Of a stretch of DNA of 64,000 nt, positions 51,586-60,221 are shown piece after piece. This stretch comes from Deltaproteobacteria bacterium (GTDB lineage: Bacteria > Myxococcota_A > Polyangia > Polyangiales > JADJMO01), in NCBI GenBank assembly GCA_025363655.1, contig JANYDK010000134.1, positions 1-64,000 on the forward strand, written 5' to 3'. Each line of letters starts with the position of its first letter. Within the stretch, counting starts at the first letter, position 1. The notes under the pieces were generated by a model. That model was not told the origin of the DNA. It worked only from the letters and a program-made list of their open reading frames with translations, and ran no database searches. A program made the position numbers and the translations under genes.

Positions 51586-52950
51586 TCACAGATCGGTGAT
51601 CTTGTAATCCTTGAGCTTGTAGAGCAGCGCGCGGTGGCTGATTTCGAGCACCTCTGCGGCGCGCGTGCGGTTGCCCTTCGTCTTCTGCAACGCGCGACGG
51701 ATGAGCACCTCTTCGATGATCCGCGTCGTCTTCTTGATCGACAGCTCGCCGCTCGCGAGCTGCATCTGCACCGGATCACGCGCCTCGCGGACGCGTTCGG
51801 GGAGATCTTGGACGTGGAGCAAATCGCTGTCGGCGAGCACCATCGCGCGCTCGATGGTGTTCTCCAGCTCGCGGACGTTGCCCGGCCACGCGTAGTCGAT
51901 GAGCGCTTTGCGCGCCTCGGCGTCGAGCCCTCGGATCGAGGTGCCGAGCCGCGTGTTGTTGCGGGCGAGGAAGTGATCGATGAGCAGCGGCACGTCCTCG
52001 CGGCGCTCGCGGAGCGGAGGAATCGTCAGCGGCAACACGTTGAGGCGATAAAATAGGTCTTCGCGGAACCGTCCGGCCTTCACCTCGCTGTGCAAGTCGC
52101 GGTGCGTGGCGGCGATGATGCGGACGTCGATCTTCACGTCCTTGACGTCGCCGAGCCGGCGAATCGTCTCTTCCTGGAGCACGCGCAACAGCTTCACCTG
52201 CAAGGGGAGGGGGAGCTCGCCAATCTCGTCGAGGAAGAGCGAGCCGGTGGTGGCCTCCTCGAAGAGGCCGCGGCGATCGCTGTTGGCGTCGGTGAAGGCG
52301 CCCTTCTTGTGTCCGAAGAGCTCGCTCTCGAGGAGGTTCTCGGGGATCGCGCCGCAGTTGATGGCGACGAACGGCCCGTGCGCGCGCGAGCTCCGACGAT
52401 GGAGGGCGCGGGCGATCAGCTCCTTGCCGACGCCGCTCTCACCGATGACCAGGACCGTCGTCTTGTAGTCGGCGATCTTGGTGATGGTGCGGAAGATCTC
52501 GAGCATCGGCGCCGATTTGGCGAGGATCTCGTCGAACTTGTTCTCCTTGCGGATCTCTTCGCGGAGCTTCTGGTTCTCGCGTCGCAGCGTCTCGCGCTCT
52601 TCGGCCTTGCGCAGGCAGAGCAAAATCTCGTCGGGCTTGAAGGGCTTCGCGACGTAGTCGTAGGCGCCCGCCTTCATCGCCTCGAGCGCGAGATCGACCG
52701 AGCCATACGCGCTCATCACGATCACCGTCGCCGACGAGCTCTTGGCCTTGAGCGCGGCGAGCAGATCGAGCCCGCTCATTTTCGGCATGCGTACGTCGGT
52801 GAGGACGACGTCGGGCCCGAAGCTCTCCACCTTGGCGAGCGCCTCTTCACCGCCCGAAGCCGTCTCCACGTCGTAGCCGGCGCGCTTGAGGAGCGTGCGG
52901 AGAACCAGGCGGAGGTTCTCCTCGTCGTCGACCACGAGGACGCGTCGCAT
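51586..52950 (-). CDS. Sigma-54 response regulator (NtrC type)
   Basis: The 454-residue product has a receiver domain with phospho-acceptor D52 (VVLTDVRMPKMSG) and K near 104, an AAA+ domain with Walker A GESGVGKELIARA, Walker B SLFLDEIGELP, an Arg-finger region and WPGNVRELENTIERA, and a Fis-type DNA-binding helix-turn-helix (AAEVLEISHRALLYKLKDY). The sigma-54 contact loop GAFTGA reads GAFTDA here. Such regulators activate sigma-54 promoters. No kinase is beside it; the orphan histidine kinase at 23884 and the tandem kinase upstream are possible partners only by position. Confidence 0.92.
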   Translation of the reverse strand: MRRVLVVDDEENLRLVLRTLLKRAGYDVETASGGEEALAKVESFGPDVVLTDVRMPKMSGLDLLAALKAKSSSATVIVMSAYGSVDLALEAMKAGAYDYVAKPFKPDEILLCLRKAEERETLRRENQKLREEIRKENKFDEILAKSAPMLEIFRTITKIADYKTTVLVIGESGVGKELIARALHRRSSRAHGPFVAINCGAIPENLLESELFGHKKGAFTDANSDRRGLFEEATTGSLFLDEIGELPLPLQVKLLRVLQEETIRRLGDVKDVKIDVRIIAATHRDLHSEVKAGRFREDLFYRLNVLPLTIPPLRERREDVPLLIDHFLARNNTRLGTSIRGLDAEARKALIDYAWPGNVRELENTIERAMVLADSDLLHVQDLPERVREARDPVQMQLASGELSIKKTTRIIEEVLIRRALQKTKGNRTRAAEVLEISHRALLYKLKDYKITDL

Positions 52951-53054
52951 GTGTGCAACTATTTCTAGGCCCCAGCCAGGCAAAGCGCAACTGGCATGCA
53001 AAGGCCTGGCAAAATCACCGCAAGCGTTGCGGTCTCCACGCGCGAGGTGCCGAC

Positions 53055-56000
53055 TCAGATCGTCGTGCTGCTGCGGTGCTTGGTCGCCTTGGTCGGCTTC
53101 GGCTTGCTCGCTTTTGCCTTCCCCGCGTCGTTCTTGCCGGGAACCTTCTTCGCCGCGAGGGCTTCGAGATCCCTCAGCATCGACTTCGCCTCCGCGCACC
53201 CCGCGTGCGTCTCGAGGATCTCGCGGAGGCGCGCCTTCGCCTCGTCGTCGCGGCCCGCCGCGTGGAGCGCGCGTGCGTCCAGCATCTTTGGCTCGATCTC
53301 GTCGCCGACCTTGGCGATCCACATCGTCGCCGCTTCGTGCGCCTCGCCGTAGCGGGCGTTGGCGAAGGCAGCTCGTGCCCACGCGCGGAGGGAGCTCGGC
53401 GTCCCATCGATTTTGGCGATGCGCGCCGCGGCGAGTGCGCCTTCGACGTCGCCAGCGGCGAGTTTGAGATCGACGTCCGAAGGCGCGCTGGTCGCGCCCG
53501 CGCCGGAAGCCGCAGCGCTCGGCATCGGCGCCGTCGCCATCGCAGCCGGAGCAACTTTCGTCGTCGTCGTCGTCGTCGCCACGGCAGCGGGCGTCACCTG
53601 CACCGGCTTCGGCGCAAAGAGCTCGGTCTTCTTCGGGAGCCCGCCCGTCTCCGTCGACGCGCCGGTCGCGTTCGTCGCGTTCGTCGCGTTCGCGTCTGTG
53701 CGCGGCTTGTTCGTCGCCGGGGCCATCGTCGAGTCGATGCGACGCAGGAGCTTCTCGTACCCCGAACGAAGCGCGTCCTTCTGGAGGTAACCCGCGCCCG
53801 CGAGGAGGGAGAGGCCGAGCGCGAAAGCAGCCAATTTTCCGCCGATTCCGCGACGTCGCGGCACCTTGCGTCCAAGGAGAGGCGTCTCGTCGGCGCTGCT
53901 CGCGGCCACTTGGACGCGCTCGTCGTCGCTTTCGTCGCTTTCGTCGCCTTCGTCCTCGTCCTCGTCCTCGTCCTCGTCGTCGCTTTCGTCGCCTTCACCG
54001 GCCGCTGCGCCCGCCGAGAGGATCGCCGCTGCAGGAGCCGAAAGTCGTGCGTGCTTCTCGTGGAGCCCGAGCTCCAACATGATGTCGACCGCTTCGTCCT
54101 TGGGCCCGCCCGCGTTCTCGGAATTCTCGAAGAACGAACCGTAGATCGCGTCCTCGAGCGACTCGCGCATCTCGCTCGCGTCGGCGAAGCGATCGTTCGG
54201 ATCCTTCGAGAGCGCGCGGAGGATGACTTGCTCGACCGCTTCGGGGATCCCGCGCAGCGGCGCCACCTCGCGCGGGGGCTTCGGCAGGTCGCGCATGTGG
54301 CACGACATGAGGAGAATCGGCGACGGTGCGTCGAACACCGGTTGACCGGTGACGAGCTGGTAGAGCACGCAACCGAGGCCGTAGAGATCGGCGCGGCCAT
54401 CGACCACGCCGGCGCTCGCCTGCTCCGGGGCCATCGTCTCGGGGGTGCCGAAGATCGCACCCGCCTTCGAGAGGTTCGGATCGTCGGCGAGCGCGCCGAC
54501 GTCGTGAGAGCCCTTGGCGACCCCGAAATCGAGCAGCTTGAGGCCGACGTCGTGGAGCGACCGCGGCGGCTGGCCGGCGTACGTGAGGAAGAGGTTGGCG
54601 GGCTTGAGATCGCGATGCACGAGCCCAGCCGCGTGGGCAGCCTCGAGCGCGCGGCAGGTCTTGATCGCCAACTCGCAGGCGTCGCGATAGTCGAGGCCTT
54701 GCTCGCGAGTGAGATAGTCCTCGAGCGTCTCGCCTTCGAGTCTCTCCATCACGAAGAAGAGGCGCGAGGCCTCGTCGTCGGTCTCTTTGGTCTGACCGAA
54801 GTCGTAGACGTGCACCAGGTTCGGATGGCTGAGCCCGGCGATGGCGCGCGCCTCGCGACGGAAGCGCGCGATGAACTCCGGCGTCGCCGCGTGCTTGCCC
54901 TGCAGCACCTTGACGGCGACGCGGCGTCCGAGATCGACGTGCTCGGCCTCGTAGACCACGCCCATGGCGCCCTCGCCGAGCTTACGGACGAGGCGATAGC
55001 GCGTGCCGGGGAGCGCATCGGGGACGCCCGTCAGCGGCTCACCATCGGGCGTGCTGTCGTCGCGACGCTGCGCGCGCTTCATCGCGCCGCTCGGCGGATC
55101 GCTCAGCTCGGACGCGAGCACCTTGCGGGCACGCGCCACCAGCCTTGCGAAGTCGACCCGCGAGGCCGAGGGCTCACCTGGATAGAGCCGCGTCAGCATC
55201 GCCTTGACGCGTGCCCGCACGCCGCGCTCCTCGACCGGCTTGCGCGGCGCCTGGGTGAGGATTCCGGCGAGCGCCTTGGCGGCTTCACGCGCACGGCCAC
55301 AGCGCTCGCTCGCGACCGGCTCGGTCATCCACGCGATCACGCGGTCGAGGTCGGCCGGCACCGGACCATCGCCCAGCTGCGCCAGCGTCGGATCGCCGCA
55401 GAGTGCGCGCGGTCGCAGCGAACCGTTGGTCACCGCAGCGACGTGCTCGGTCGCATCACCTTCGAGGAAACGACGGCCGATGACCAGCTCCCAGAGCATC
55501 ACCCCGAGCGCATAGATGTCGGCGCGCGCGGTGGCCGACTCGCCCTTGGCGACCTCGGGTCCGACGTAACCCGGCTTCGCCAAGACCGTGCCCGAGACGG
55601 TGTGGCAGCGGCGGTTCTCTCCGCGCGCGGTGCCGAAGTCGATGAGCTTCACGTCGCCGCCGAAGCCGATCATCACGTTCTGCGGCGAGAGATCGCGGTG
55701 GACGATGCCGAGCGGCGCGCCGTCGGCACCGGTGCGCTCGTGGACATGGGTGAGGGCGCTGGCGATCTCGAGCGTGACCGCGACGGCGTCGGCCCAGGGG
55801 AGCGTCTTGCCCTGTCGCGAGAGCCGGCTACGAACGTCGGCGAGCGAACGACCTTCGACGAATTCGACGACCACGTACGGGTCGCCGCCGGCATCGACCG
55901 ACGCCTCCATGATGCGCGCGACGCCGGGATCGTCGAGCTGCGATTGCACGCGGGCCTCGTCGAGGAAGCGCGCTTGAAACGAAGGATCCTCGCGGTAGTC

Positions 56001-56234
56001 GCTACGAATGCGCTTGACGACGCAAGGCCGCTCGGCGCCTTCGATGCCGATCGTCGTCGCCAGGTAGACCTCTCCCATCCCGCCACGCACGAGCAGCTTG
56101 AGGAGCGCGTAGCGTCCGACGAGGCGGGGCAGACCGTCGTCTTCGCGCTCGTGGCCATCACCGGACTTGCGGGGCAGCGACTTCGGTCCGGCGGCGGCGA
56201 CGGTGGCGGCAGAGGAAGAGGGCCGAGTCGTCAT
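53055..56234 (-). CDS. Membrane Ser/Thr protein kinase with two kinase domains
   Basis: The 1059-residue product carries two eukaryotic-type kinase domains in tandem. Kinase 1 (about 40-300) has RGGMGEVYLA, VVKRIR, HRDLSPQNVM and LIDFGTARG. Kinase 2 (about 410-690) has GEGAMGVVYEAEH, VAVKVLQ, HRDLKPANLF and LLDFGVAKG. Both keep the catalytic Lys, HRD and DFG. An acidic run of D/E/S (about 746-770) precedes a membrane segment (about 800-818), a Thr/Ala/Pro linker and a C-terminal TPR-like region. ATG 56234 starts the protein; the open frame continues to 56309. Tandem kinase architecture is unusual. Confidence 0.9.
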   Translation of the reverse strand: MTTRPSSSAATVAAAGPKSLPRKSGDGHEREDDGLPRLVGRYALLKLLVRGGMGEVYLATTIGIEGAERPCVVKRIRSDYREDPSFQARFLDEARVQSQLDDPGVARIMEASVDAGGDPYVVVEFVEGRSLADVRSRLSRQGKTLPWADAVAVTLEIASALTHVHERTGADGAPLGIVHRDLSPQNVMIGFGGDVKLIDFGTARGENRRCHTVSGTVLAKPGYVGPEVAKGESATARADIYALGVMLWELVIGRRFLEGDATEHVAAVTNGSLRPRALCGDPTLAQLGDGPVPADLDRVIAWMTEPVASERCGRAREAAKALAGILTQAPRKPVEERGVRARVKAMLTRLYPGEPSASRVDFARLVARARKVLASELSDPPSGAMKRAQRRDDSTPDGEPLTGVPDALPGTRYRLVRKLGEGAMGVVYEAEHVDLGRRVAVKVLQGKHAATPEFIARFRREARAIAGLSHPNLVHVYDFGQTKETDDEASRLFFVMERLEGETLEDYLTREQGLDYRDACELAIKTCRALEAAHAAGLVHRDLKPANLFLTYAGQPPRSLHDVGLKLLDFGVAKGSHDVGALADDPNLSKAGAIFGTPETMAPEQASAGVVDGRADLYGLGCVLYQLVTGQPVFDAPSPILLMSCHMRDLPKPPREVAPLRGIPEAVEQVILRALSKDPNDRFADASEMRESLEDAIYGSFFENSENAGGPKDEAVDIMLELGLHEKHARLSAPAAAILSAGAAAGEGDESDDEDEDEDEDEGDESDESDDERVQVAASSADETPLLGRKVPRRRGIGGKLAAFALGLSLLAGAGYLQKDALRSGYEKLLRRIDSTMAPATNKPRTDANATNATNATGASTETGGLPKKTELFAPKPVQVTPAAVATTTTTTKVAPAAMATAPMPSAAASGAGATSAPSDVDLKLAAGDVEGALAAARIAKIDGTPSSLRAWARAAFANARYGEAHEAATMWIAKVGDEIEPKMLDARALHAAGRDDEAKARLREILETHAGCAEAKSMLRDLEALAAKKVPGKNDAGKAKASKPKPTKATKHRSSTTI

Positions 56235-56359
56235 GGTTGGAAGGTGCCGATGTAGGTGTCGCGCGTACAACTTTTCGGCGCGGCTTTTTTGAGGCGTTTT
56301 CATGATCAATAACTAAGTAATGGTTTTTTCGGGCGGCCGGGCGATGCCGAAGGCCTCTA

Positions 56360-57892
56360 ATGTCCGAGCTCCTCATGTCGATGTGCCCTTGGTGCAAGTC
56401 TCACAATCCACCGCGCGCCGAGGTCTGCCTGAAGTGCGGGAAGAAGGCCGCCGACCACCCGTCGATGAGCGGGAGCGATCTTCCCGACACGTTCGGAGAC
56501 GACGGCGGACCGCCGCTCGCGGCCATCGAGCTCGGAGGGCAGGGGCCTGCGGTCGCGGGCAGCTTCGACGCCTCCGGCGCGGGTGGCGGCATGCAGACGT
56601 TCGGCGACGACTGGGGCGAAGGCGAAGCACCCCCAGCCGGACCGAGCCTCGATCTCGCCTCCGATATCCCCAACCGTTCCTCGACCAAACAAGCCGTTCC
56701 CGGGCCGGTGGCCTCGCCTCCGTCGTCCCGTCGTGAAGCCGGACCTCCGAGGCGCGCTTCGTCCGGGGGCATGCAGGCGGGCGGCGATGGCGGCGGAGCG
56801 GCACCCGCCGAGCGGACGACCATCGAGATCGATCGCTTCGAGATCCTCGCCTTTGCGGACTACGGCGCCGAGCCGAAATCGATTTTCTACACGTTGCCGT
56901 ACGCCATCCGGGTCAAACGGCGACAGCGCGAGCTTCGTCGGGCGCTCGCGGGCGTGCGGCTCGCGCTCAAAGATGCCGAATCGCGGCGTGACGATCGCTG
57001 CGTCGAGCTCGGCGAGCTCTTGCGGCCCCACGTCGAAGCCGACGCCCAGTTCGGCTCGTTCAAGGCGCTGCTCGGCGACGCGGAGAAGACCAAGCAGACG
57101 CGCGAACAAGCTCTCGCCGAAGCGAGCAGCTCCTTTCGCGAACGCGCCGCGCTGATCGACGCCGACGTCGCCGCCCAAGAGGCCCCGCTGGCGGCGGCGC
57201 AGCGCGAGGTTGCGGAGAAAGAGCGCTTGGCGAACGAAGCCGATCAGCTCCGAGGCCGGCACGAAGCACGTCGAAAACGCGTCGAAATCGAGACACGCAA
57301 CGCCGCGGTCACCCTCGAGAGACCCGACGCTCTCGGCCCGCAGCGCGCGCAGGCTCGCGCCGTCATCCAAGCCGCTCAACAAGAGAAAGACGCGCGCGCC
57401 GCGGAAGAACGGCAAGCCGCAGCGGTCGCCCAGGAAGCCGAAGGACGAGCCGCGGGGGCCCGACGTGCGCGCGCCGAGGTCGAAGGGCGCATCGGTGCCC
57501 TGCGGAAGAAACGGCGCGATCTCGAGGGCGAATACGCGAGGCAGGGCGAGATCCGCACCCAGGGAATCGACGCCGCCTCGAAGGACGTCCGTCACGCGTT
57601 CCTCCAGATTGGTCGTCGCTTGGCGACGGGCGGGCTCGACGTCCCCGGCGCCGACATTCGTCGCAAGGCCATCGCCGAAGCAGAGGCGAACGTGAAGCGC
57701 CTCCAGATCGAGCTCGAGAAGCACCTCCGGGCGCTCGACGCCGCCGACCCGGTGGCCGTCAAGAAGGGGCTCATCCTCCTCGTGGCCATCGTCGTCGTGC
57801 TCCTCGGCAGCTTCATCGCCTGGCGCGCCCTTCGCAAGAATCCCTACGTCGAGGATCGCCCCTCGACGACCAGCACCAAGCCTTCGAAATAG
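56360..57892 (+). CDS. Zinc-ribbon coiled-coil membrane protein
   Basis: The 510-residue product starts with a zinc ribbon (C9-x2-C12 and C23-x2-C26), then a Gly/Ala/Ser/Pro linker (about 35-155). A short folded segment around EIDRFEILAFADYGAEPKSI is followed by an Ala/Glu/Arg coiled coil (about 190-455), with heptad-like spacing in QREVAEKERLANEADQLRGR. One membrane helix (about 470-490) is near the C-terminus. The first 150 residues are probably cytosolic. No family was recognised; it may tether cytosolic partners to the membrane. It is divergent from the tandem-kinase gene. Confidence 0.72.
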   Translation: MSELLMSMCPWCKSHNPPRAEVCLKCGKKAADHPSMSGSDLPDTFGDDGGPPLAAIELGGQGPAVAGSFDASGAGGGMQTFGDDWGEGEAPPAGPSLDLASDIPNRSSTKQAVPGPVASPPSSRREAGPPRRASSGGMQAGGDGGGAAPAERTTIEIDRFEILAFADYGAEPKSIFYTLPYAIRVKRRQRELRRALAGVRLALKDAESRRDDRCVELGELLRPHVEADAQFGSFKALLGDAEKTKQTREQALAEASSSFRERAALIDADVAAQEAPLAAAQREVAEKERLANEADQLRGRHEARRKRVEIETRNAAVTLERPDALGPQRAQARAVIQAAQQEKDARAAEERQAAAVAQEAEGRAAGARRARAEVEGRIGALRKKRRDLEGEYARQGEIRTQGIDAASKDVRHAFLQIGRRLATGGLDVPGADIRRKAIAEAEANVKRLQIELEKHLRALDAADPVAVKKGLILLVAIVVVLLGSFIAWRALRKNPYVEDRPSTTSTKPSK

Positions 57893-57936
57893 CGCTGAAA
57901 CCCCACTCGAATCAAGTTCATCGAACGAGCTTCAAC

Positions 57937-58578
57937 GTGTCGAAAATGCACGTGAAAATCTGTGGCATCACCTGCGTGGAGGACGCCCTCCTCTGCGTGG
58001 CCGCGGGAGCCTCGGCGATCGGTCTCAACTTCGTTCCCTCGAGCCCCCGCGCGATCGATCTCGTGACCGCACGCGCGATCGTGGATGCGGTCGCTTCCGG
58101 CCGTTCGACGGGTGCCGACGTCCTCGTCGTCGGGGTGGTCGCCGACAAAACCATCTCCGAGCTCCACGAGCTGCTCGCCGAGGTGAAGCTCGGCTGTCTT
58201 CAGCTCCACGGGGACGAGCCGCCCGAGGCGCTGATGCCGTTCCTTCCGCACGCCTACAAGGCGCTGCGCATCGCCAGTCCGGACGACGTCGTGCGCGCCG
58301 ATGCTTATCCCGGCGACTATCTTCTCGTCGATGCCTACGTGCGCGGCGTCCTCGGTGGCACGGGCGCGCGTCTTCCGCCGTCGTGGGTCGAACCTCTCGC
58401 GCGGCGGCGCAAGCTCACGCTCGCCGGAGGTCTCGCGCCGGACAACGTCGCGGCCGCGATCGACGCGGTCCGGCCGCACGCCGTCGACGTCGCCAGCGGC
58501 GTCGAGCGAAGGGGCGACCCACGGCGCAAGGACGAGGGAGCGGTGCGCGCCTTCGTTGCCGAAGCTCGGCGTGCGTGA
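57937..58578 (+). CDS. trpF: Phosphoribosylanthranilate isomerase
   Basis: This TIM-barrel enzyme makes CdRP from PRA in tryptophan synthesis. The 213-residue product has the active-site Cys in VKICGIT, GLNFVPSSPRAI, CLQLHGDEPPE, DAYVRGVLGGTG, LAGGLAPDNVAAA and VDVASGVE, all diagnostic for TrpF. It stands alone, with no other trp gene in the window. The start is GTG 57937 or ATG 57946; both leave the KICGIT motif near the N-terminus. Confidence 0.95.
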   Translation: MSKMHVKICGITCVEDALLCVAAGASAIGLNFVPSSPRAIDLVTARAIVDAVASGRSTGADVLVVGVVADKTISELHELLAEVKLGCLQLHGDEPPEALMPFLPHAYKALRIASPDDVVRADAYPGDYLLVDAYVRGVLGGTGARLPPSWVEPLARRRKLTLAGGLAPDNVAAAIDAVRPHAVDVASGVERRGDPRRKDEGAVRAFVAEARRA

Positions 58579-58641
58579 GTGTCTCGTGCGTCCCATGCAC
58601 GGCTTCACGCACGGTTCATGCGCCCGATCGGCCAAGCTTTT

Positions 58642-58670
58642 TTGACCGACGATCCCGCAAGGTCTACCGT
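58642..58670 (+). promoter_or_regulatory. Candidate promoter for the CRP-like gene
   Basis: TTGACC (58642-58647) and TACCGT (58665-58670) are spaced by 17 bases in the 124-base gap after trpF. The -10 is weak, matching three positions. The gap contains no other gene. It would drive the CRP-like regulator and the overlapping phosphodiesterase-like gene. Confidence 0.4.
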
Positions 58671-58702
58671 GTGACGAACGCGCTTTCGTGGCGCGGCCAT
58701 CC

Positions 58703-59365
58703 ATGACGTCTGCCGACGCAATGTCCCGCTTCGTGCGAGATCTTCCCCCCGGAGAGGTGATCTTCCGCGAGGGAGAGCCGGGGGCGATCATGTTCGTCCT
58801 CCAGTCCGGGCGTGTGCGCATCGTCAAGCACGTAGGGGAAGGCGAACGCGTCCTCGCCACGCTCGGCCCTGGCGAGTTCTTCGGCGAGATGGCCATCCTC
58901 AACGACAAGGCACGCACCGCCACCGCGGTCGTCGCCGACGACGGCCCGGCGCGGGTGCTCGCCATCGACCGCAAGCGCTTCGAGCAGATGATCGCGAACA
59001 ACCGCGAAATCACGCTCCGTCTCATCAAGAAGCTCGCCTCCCGCCTCGAGAGCGCCGACGCGCTGATCGAAATCCTCATGCACAAGGATCCGAAGGCGCG
59101 GGTCATGCGCGCGCTCAGCCGTCACGCCCAGAGCTTCGGCGAGGTGACGGCCGACGGATTGCGCGTCGCCCTCACGCCCGTCGAGCTCGCTGCCCAGGTC
59201 AACGTCACCGACGAACAGGTCGAAGAAGTCCTCGGCCGCCTCCGACGCGTCCGCGTCATCTCCATCGAGCATTCCGGCACCATCCTCGTCCACGACGTCG
59301 ATCGGCTCCTCGACTTCCTCGAGTTCCTCGAAATGCCGCAAAAATTCGGAGGAGATCCGCCTTGA
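58703..59365 (+). CDS. CRP/FNR-family cyclic-nucleotide-responsive regulator
   Basis: The 220-residue product has an N-terminal cNMP-binding barrel (about 8-110) with GPGEFFGEMAILNDKARTATAV as the phosphate cassette, the dimer helix (about 112-135) and a winged helix-turn-helix (about 155-200: LTPVELAAQVNVTDEQVEEVLGRLRRVRVI). The Arg/Thr pair in the cassette suggests it binds cAMP or cGMP. Its stop overlaps the start of a cyclic-nucleotide phosphodiesterase-like gene, so sensor and degradation are probably made together. ATG 58703 was preferred; GTG 58688 adds five residues. Confidence 0.85.
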   Translation: MTSADAMSRFVRDLPPGEVIFREGEPGAIMFVLQSGRVRIVKHVGEGERVLATLGPGEFFGEMAILNDKARTATAVVADDGPARVLAIDRKRFEQMIANNREITLRLIKKLASRLESADALIEILMHKDPKARVMRALSRHAQSFGEVTADGLRVALTPVELAAQVNVTDEQVEEVLGRLRRVRVISIEHSGTILVHDVDRLLDFLEFLEMPQKFGGDPP

Positions 59366-60153
59366 TGCGCCTTCGCGTGGTCGGTTGTCACGGTGGGGAG
59401 ACCCCCAAACACCGCACCAGCGGCTTTTTGCTGCGTGGCAAGCGCGCGCGCGTCGCCGTCGACGCCGGTTGCCTCTCGAGCGGGCTCACCCTCGCCGAGC
59501 AGGCGAAGCTCGACGCCGTGCTCGTCTCGCACGCGCACATGGATCACCTCAAAGATCTGGCGACGCTGGCCGACAACCGCTGCCAGATGCGCGCGCCGCC
59601 GCTGGTCATCGCCGCCATCCCGCACACCCTCGGCGTCCTCAAGAAGCACTTCTTCAACGGCCTCCTATGGCCTGATTTTTCGCAGATTCCGAGCAAGCGT
59701 CAGCCGACCATCACCTATCTTCCGCTCTTGCCCGAGAAGCCCACGCTCATCGGGGGCGAGTTCGAAGTGCAGACGATCATGGTCAGCCACACCATCGACT
59801 CGAGCGCGTTCTTGATCCGCGGTCCGAAGGGGCAGGGGTCCATCGCCTACTCGGGCGACACGGGCCCGACCGATCGCCTCTGGGAAGTGCTCAACGAGGC
59901 GACCGACCTCCGCGCGATGTTGATGGAAGTGAGCTTCCCCGACGAAGAGCAGAAGCTCGCCACCGCGAGCGGTCACCACACGCCGCAGACGCTACGAAAA
60001 GAGCTGCGCAAGCTCGAACGCCGCCGCGACGTACCGATGTTCCTCTACCACATCAAGCCGACCTTCGAAAAAACGGTCTGGCGTCAGCTCGCGAAGATCA
60101 AAGAAGGCGTCGACCTCACCGTGCTCCGCATCGGCGACGAGTTTTTGCTCTAG
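59365..60153 (+). CDS. Class II cyclic-nucleotide phosphodiesterase-like MBL protein
   Basis: The 262-residue product has a metallo-beta-lactamase fold with HAHMDH (about residues 57-62; HxHxDH) followed by LKDLATLADN. Later metal ligands are in MVSHTIDSSAFLI, AYSGDTGPTDRLWE and FLYHIKP. The pattern fits the class II (PDE1/CpdP) family of cAMP phosphodiesterases, including the conserved YSGDTG and HxKP. ATG 59365 shares a base with the upstream TGA and follows GGAGGAG. It may limit the signal sensed by the upstream regulator; related MBL hydrolases cannot be excluded. Confidence 0.8.
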   Translation: MRLRVVGCHGGETPKHRTSGFLLRGKRARVAVDAGCLSSGLTLAEQAKLDAVLVSHAHMDHLKDLATLADNRCQMRAPPLVIAAIPHTLGVLKKHFFNGLLWPDFSQIPSKRQPTITYLPLLPEKPTLIGGEFEVQTIMVSHTIDSSAFLIRGPKGQGSIAYSGDTGPTDRLWEVLNEATDLRAMLMEVSFPDEEQKLATASGHHTPQTLRKELRKLERRRDVPMFLYHIKPTFEKTVWRQLAKIKEGVDLTVLRIGDEFLL

Positions 60154-60221
60154 TTTTCACGCCAGTTCGAGCGCCGTCTTCAGCGGATCGACGCCGCCGC
60201 TCGTCGTCTCGAGTGAACGCT

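Noticed and set aside
52953-56255. Open frame of 1100 codons on the plus strand opposite the tandem-kinase gene
   Set aside because: It mirrors the kinase gene in antisense; its product is dominated by Arg, Ala, Leu and Asp without any recognisable domain, typical of G+C-rich antisense shadow frames.
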